A stretch of DNA of 64,000 nt from Taudactylus pleione (Eukaryota; Chordata; Amphibia; Anura; Myobatrachidae), in the NCBI GenBank assembly GCA_031769625.1, contig JAUIMM010000719.1, positions 1,097,001-1,161,000 on the forward strand, given 5' to 3'. How positions within the stretch are numbered: position 1 is the stretch's first letter; every line of letters starts with the position of its first letter. A program made the position numbers and the translations under genes. The notes beneath the pieces were generated by a model that saw only the letters and a program-made list of their open reading frames with translations, was not told where the DNA came from and searched no databases. Below are positions 57,901 to 64,000 of this stretch, one piece after another.

Positions 57901-60900
57901 GTGTGACCTCATTCATGGGTCTGCTCATCCTGCCCTCTCCCTGATCTGTGTCTGTGTGACCTCATACATGGGTTTGCTCATCCTTCCCTCTCCATTATCT
58001 GTGTCTGTGTGACCTCATACATGAGTCTGCTCATTCCACCCTCTCCCTGATCTGTGTCTGTGTGACCTCATACATGGGTCTGTTCATCCCGCCCTCTCCC
58101 TGATCTGTGTGTCTGTGTGATCTCATACATGGGTCTGCACATCCCGCCCTCTCCCTGGTCTGTGCCTGTGTGACATCATACATGGGTCTGCTCATCCCAC
58201 CCTCTCCCTGATCTGTGTCTGTGTGACCTCATACATGGGTCTGCTCATCCCTCCCTCTCCGTGATCTGTGCCTGTGTGACCTCATACATCGGTCTGCTCA
58301 TTCCACCCTCTCCCTGATCTGTGTCTGTGTGAACTCACACATGGGTCTGCTCATCCCACTCTCTCCCTGATCTGTGTCTGTGTGACCTCATACATGGGTC
58401 TACTCATCCCACCCTCTTACTGATCTCTGTCTGTGTGACCTCATACCCGGGTCTGCTCATCCCACCCTCTCCCTGATCTATGTCTGTGTGACCACCTACA
58501 TGGGTTTGCTCATCCCACCCTCTCCCTGATCTGTGTGACCTCATCCATGGGTCTGCTCATCCCACCCTCTCCCTGACCTGTGTCTGTGTGACCTCATACA
58601 TGGGTCTGCTCATCCAGCCCTCTCCCTGATCTGTGTCTGTGTGACCTCATACATGTGTCTGCTCATCCCACCCTCTTCCTGATCTGTGTGACCTCATACA
58701 TGGGTCTGCTCATCCCACCCTCTCCCTTATCTGTGTTTGTGTGACCTCATACATGGGTCTGCTCATCCCAGCATCTCCCTGATCTGTGCCTGTGTGACCT
58801 CATACATGGGTCTGCTCATCCCACTCTCACCCTAATCTGTGTCTGTGTGACCTCATACATGGGTCTACTCATCCCACCCTCTTACTGATCTCTCTCTGTG
58901 TGACCTCATACCCTGGTCTGCTCATCCCACCCTCTCCCTGATCTATGTCTGTGTGACCTCCTACATGGGTCTGCTCATCCCACCCTCTCCCTGATCTGTG
59001 TCTGTGTGACCTCACACATGGGTCTGCTCATCCCGCCCTCTCCCTAATCTGTGTCTGTGTGACCTCACACATGGGTCTGCTCATCCCACCCTCTCCCTGA
59101 TCTGTGTCTGTGTGACCTCATACATGGGTCTGCTCATCCCGCCCTCTCGCTGATCTGTGTCTGTGTGACCTCATACTTCAGTCTGCTCATCCCGCCCTCT
59201 CCCTGATCTGTGTCTGTGTGACCTCATACAGGGGTCTGCTCATCCCGCCCTCTCCCTGATCTGTGTCTTTGTGTCCTCATACATGGGTCTGCTCATCCCA
59301 CCCTCTCCCTGATCTGTGTCTGTGTGACCTCATACATGGGTCTGTTCATCCCGCCCTCTCCCTGATCTGTGAGACCTCATACATGGGTCTGCTCATCCCA
59401 CCCTCTCCCTGACCTGTGTCTGTGTGACCTCATACATGGGTCTGCTCATCCCGCCCTCTCCCTGATCTGTGTCTGTGTGACCTCATACATGTTTCTGCTC
59501 ATCCCACCCTCTCCCTGATCTGTGTGACCTCATACATGGGTCTGCTCATCCCACCCTCTCCCTGATCTGTGCCTGTGTGATCTCATACAGGGGTCTGCTC
59601 ATCCCGCCCTCTCCCTGATCTGTGTCTTTGTGTCCTCATACATGGGTCTGCTCATCCCACCCTCACCCTGATCTATGTCTGTGTGACCACCTACATGGGT
59701 CTGCTCATCCCACCCTCTCCCTGATCTGTGAGACCTCATACATGGGTCTGCTCATCCCACCCTCTCCCTGACCTGTGTCTGTGTGACCTCATACATGGGT
59801 CTGCTCATCCCGCCCTCTCCCTGATCTGTGTCTGTGTGACCTCATACATGTTTCTGCTCATCCCACCCTCTCCCTGATCTGTGTGACCTCATACATGGGT
59901 CTGCTCATCCCACCCTCTCCCTGATCTGTGCCTGTGTGATCTCATACATGCGTCTGCTCATCCCACCCTCTCCCTGATCTGTGTCTGTGTGACCTCATAC
60001 ATGGGTCTGCACATCCCACCCTCTCCTGATCTGTGCCTGTGTGACCTCACACATGGGTCTGCAAATCCCGACCTCTCCCTGATCTTTGCCTGTGTGACCT
60101 CACACATGGGTCTGCTCATCCCGCCCTCTCCCTGATCTGTGTCTGTGTGACCTCATACATGGGTCTGCTCAATCTACCCTCTCCCTTATCTGTGTTTGTG
60201 TGACCTCATACATGGGTCTGCTCATCCCACCCTCTCCCTGATCTGTGTCTGTGTGATCTCATACATGGGTCTACTCATCCCACCCTCACCCTGATCTGTG
60301 TCTGTGTGACCTCATACATGGATCTGCTCATCCTGCCCTCTCCCTGATCTGTGCCTTTGTGACATCATACATGGGTCTGCTCATCCCACCCTCTTCCTGA
60401 TCTGTGTCTGTGTGACCTCATACATGGGTCTGCTCATCCCTCCCTCTCCCTGATCTGTGTCTGTGTGACCTCATACATGGGTCTGCTCTTCCCACCCTCT
60501 CCCTGATCTGTGTCTGTGTGACCGCATACATTGGTCTGCTCATCCCTCCCTCTACCTGATCTGTGTCTGTGTGACCTCATACATGGGTCTGCTCATCCCG
60601 CCCTCTCCCTGATCTGTGTCTGTGTGACCCCATACATGGGTCTGATCATCCCACCCTCTCCCTGATCTCTGTCTGTGTGTCTGTGTGACCTCATACATGG
60701 GTCTGATCTTCCCGCCCTCTCCCTGATCTGTGTCTGTGTGACCTCATACATGGGTCTGCTCATTCCACCCTCTCCCTGAGCTGTGTCTGTGTGACCTCAT
60801 ACATGGGCCTGCTCATCCCACTCTCTCCCTGATCTGTGTCTGTGTGACCTCATACATGGGTCTACTCATCCCACCCTCTTACTGATCTCTGTCTGTGTGA

Positions 60901-63900
60901 CCTCATACCCGGGTCTGCTCATCCCACCCTCTCCCTGATCTATGTCTGTGTGACCACCTACATGGGTCTGCTCATCCCACCCTCTCCCTGATCTGTGTGA
61001 CCTCATACATGGGTCTGCTCATCCCACCCTCTCCCTGACCTGTGTCTGTGTGACCTCATACATGGGTCTGCTCATCCAGCCCTCTCCCTGATCTGTGTCT
61101 GTGTGACCTCATACATGTGTCTGCTCATCCCACCCTCTCCCTGATCTGTGTGACCTCATACATGGGTCTGCTCATCCCACCCTCTCCCTGATCTGTGTCT
61201 GTGTGACCTCATACATGGGTCTGCTCATCCCACTCTCTCCCTGATCTGTGTCTGTGTGACCTCACACATGGGTCTGCTCATCCCGCCCTCTCCCTAATCT
61301 GTGTCTGTGTGACCTCACACATGGGTCTGCTCATCCCGCCCTCACCCTGATCTGTGTCTGTGTGACCTCATACATGTGTATGCTCATCCCACTCTCTCCC
61401 TGATCTGTGTCTGTGTGACCTCATACATGGGTCTGCACATCCCACCCTCTCCCTGATCTGTGTCTGTGTGACCTCATACATGTGTCTGCTCATCCCACCC
61501 TCTCCCTGATCTGTGTGACCTCATACATGGGTCTGCTCATCCCACCCTCTCCCTTATCTGTGTTTGTGTGACCTCATACATGGGTCTGCTCATCCCAGCA
61601 TCTCCCTGATCTGTGCCTGTGTGACCTCATACATGGGTCTGCTCATCCCACTCTCACCCTAATCTGTGTCTGTGTGACCTCATACATGGGTCTACTCATC
61701 CCACCCTCTTACTGATCTCTCTCTGTGTGACCTCATACCCTGGTCTGCTCATCCCACCCTCTCCCTGATCTATGTCTTTGTGACCTCCTACATGGGTCAG
61801 CTCATCGCACCCTCTCCCTGATCTGTGTCTGTGTGACCTCACACATGGGTCTGCTCATCCCGCCCTCTCCCTAATCTGTGTCTGTGTGACCTCACACATG
61901 GGTCTGCTCATCCCACCCTCTCCCTGATCTGTGTCTGTGTGACCTCATACATGGGTCTGCTCATCCCGCCCTCTCCCTGATCTGTGTCTGTGTGACCTCA
62001 TACATGGGTCTGCTCATCCCGCCCTCTCCCTGATCTGTGTCTGTGTGACCTCATACATGGGTCTGCTCAACCCGCCCTCTCCCTGATCTGTGTCTTTGTG
62101 ACCTCATACATGGGTCTGCTCATCCCACCCTCTCCCTGATCTGTGTCTGTGTGACCTCATACATGGGTCTGTTCATCCCGCCCTCTCCCTGATCTGTGCC
62201 TGTGTGACCTCATACATGGGTCTGCTCATCCCTCCCTCTCCCTGATCTGTGTCTGTGTGACCTCATACATGGTCTGCTCATCCCTCCCTCTCCCTGATCT
62301 GTGTCTGTGTGACCTCATTCATGGGTCTGCTCATCCTGCCCTCTCCCTGATCTGTGTCTGTGTGACCTCATACATGGGTTTGCTCATCCCTCCCTCTCCA
62401 TTATCTGTGTCTGTGTGACCTCATACATGAGTCTGCTCATTCCACCCTCTCCCTGATCTGTGTCTGTGTGACCTCATACATGGGTCTGCTCATCCCACCC
62501 TCTCCCTGATCTGTGTGTCTGTGTGATCTCATACATGGGTCTGCTCATCCCGCCCTCTCCCTGGTCTGTGCCTGTGTGACCTCATACATGGGTCTGCTCA
62601 TCCCACCCTCTCCCTGATCTGTGTCTGTGTGACCTCATACATGGGTCTGCTCATCCCTCCCTCTCCGTGATCTGTGCCTGTGTGACCTCATACATCGGTC
62701 TGCTCATTCCACCCTCTCCCTGATCTGTGTCTGTGTGACCTCACACATGGGTCTGCTCATCCCACTCTCTCCCTGATCTGTGTCTGTGTGACCTCATATA
62801 TGGGTCTACTCATCCCACCCTCTTACTGATCTCTGTCTGTGTGACCTCATACCCGGGTCTGCTCATCCCACCCTCTCCCTGATCTATGTCTGTGTGACCA
62901 CCTACATGGGTCTGCTCATCCCACCCTCTCCCTGATCTGTGTGACCTCATACATGGGTCTGCTCATCCCACCCTCTCCCTGACCTGTGTCTGTGTGACCT
63001 CATACATGGGTCTGCTCATCCAGCCCTCTCCCTGATCTGTGTCTGTGTGACCTCATACATGTGTCTGCTCATCCCACCCTCTCCCTGATCTGTGTGACCT
63101 CATACATGGGTCTGCTCATCCCACCCTCTCCCTGATCTGTGTCTGTGTGACCTCATACATGGGTCTGCTCATCCCACTCTCTCCCTGATCTGTGTCTGTG
63201 TGACCTCACACATGGGTCTGCTCATCCCGCCCTCTCCCTAATCTGTGTCTGTGTGACCTCACACATGGGTCTGCTCATCCCGCCCTCAGCCTGATCTGTG
63301 TCTGTGTGACCTCATACATGTGTATGCTCATCCCACTCTCTCCCTGATCTGTGTCTGTGTGACCTCATACATGGGTCTGCTCATCCCACCCTCTCCCTGA
63401 TCTGTGTCTGTGTGACCTCATACATGTGTCTGCTCATCCCACCCTCTCCCTGATCTGTGTGACCTCATACATGGGTCTGCTCATCCCACCCTCTCCCTTA
63501 TCTGTGTTTGTGTGACCTCATACATGGGTCTGCTCATCCCAGCATCTCCCTGATCTGTGCCTGTGTGACCTCATACATGGGTCTGCTCATCCCACTCTCA
63601 CCCTAATCTGTGTCTGTGTGACCTCATACATGGGTCTACTCATCCCACCCTCTTACTGATCTCTCTCTGTGTGACCTCATACCCTGGTCTGCTCATCCCA
63701 CCCTCTCCCTGATCTATGTCTGTGTGACCTCCTACTTGGGTCTGCTCATCCCACCCTCTCCCTGATCTGTGTCTGTGTGACCTCACACATGGGTCTGCTC
63801 ATCCCGCCCTCTCCCTAATCTGTGTCTGTGTGACCTCACACATGGGTCTGCTCATCCCACCCTCTCCCTGATCTGTGTCTGTGTGACCTCATACATGGGT

Positions 63901-64000
63901 CTGCTCATCCCGCCCTCTCGCTGATCTGTGTCTGTGTGACCTCATACATGGGTCTGCTCATCCCGCCCTCTCCCTGATCTGTGTCTGTGTGACCTCATAC
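48991..64000. repeat. Second higher-order domain of the 53-bp satellite
   Basis: Dominated by units absent from the left domain: cccagcatctcc (49721, 51557 as a variant, 54077, 57243, 58769, 61597 and 63540), ccctaatctg and catgtgtatgctc. Spacing of the first is irregular (about 1.5 to 3.2 kb). Blocks of left-domain type, marked by tgcaaatcccgacctctcc, are interleaved at about 55.1-56.5 kb and 59.4-60.8 kb. Confidence 0.85.

Larger units (their letters stand above)
36314..64000. repeat. 53-bp tandem satellite, over 500 copies, continues past the window
   Basis: The consensus unit is about 53 bp and runs through ctgatctgtgtctgtgtg, acctcatacatgggtctg and ctcatcccaccctctcc. Common length variants are 47 bp (loss of tctgtg in gatctgtgtgacc) and about 61 bp (an extra tctgtgtg). 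No non-satellite interruption was seen over 27.7 kb. Minus-strand open frames arise where the unit variant with gaccgcatac removes a stop; they change frame every unit and are not genes. Each consensus unit carries tgacctca, the complement of an AGGTCA nuclear-receptor half-site. Confidence 0.98.

Noticed and set aside
36314..64000. CRISPR array
   Set aside because: Repeats are directly adjacent with no unique spacers, the context is eukaryotic, and there are no cas genes.

Overview
The window is eukaryotic, intron-bearing, repeat-dominated DNA, most likely from an amphibian such as a frog. The reasons are the repeat spectrum (BED-finger hAT transposons, a Penelope-like retroelement with a GIY-YIG domain, Harbinger- and Tigger-like MITEs, three unrelated satellites) and one spliced exon. 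The species is an inference; no host gene was recognised by name. There are no bacterial operons, rRNA, tRNA or CRISPR arrays.

Layout. 1-0.8 kb: unremarkable sequence. 0.82-2.11 kb: 61-bp satellite (about 21 copies). 2.1-5.3 kb: host sequence with a palindromic MITE, one probable coding exon (3261-3529), a Tigger-like MITE and a GC-rich foldback element. 5.34-10.95 kb: 101-bp satellite holding a 433-bp Harbinger-like MITE. 10.95-16.09 kb: a complete but non-autonomous hAT element on the minus strand, inserted in the satellite with an exact 8-bp duplication. 16.10-17.40 kb: the same satellite resumes. 17.40-26.53 kb: plus-strand hAT sequence in two related but distinct units, each with a broken transposase gene. 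26.61-29.75 kb: a third subfamily copy with its own 8-bp duplication and a doubled 3' end. 29.8-36.3 kb: a GGGGGCATTACT-type minisatellite, a Penelope-like remnant (minus strand), a foldback-rich repeat region and unrecognised sequence. 36.31-64.00 kb: a 53-bp satellite with higher-order structure that runs off the right edge.

The hAT copies tell one story. The best-preserved transposase (18496-21601) has a BED zinc finger, an RNase H-like core and a C-terminal dimerisation region, but is broken. The copies at 10.95-16.09 kb and 26.61-29.75 kb share two internal changes. The BED-finger coding segment has been deleted at a GCTGCTG-type microhomology. Part of the later coding region has been replaced by a copy of the element's own 5'-leader repeat. 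In the first copy that leader piece has grown to about nine 136-bp units with a transposase scrap trapped inside. No gene in the window looks able to make a full-length protein, except possibly the exon at 3261-3529 as part of a larger gene.
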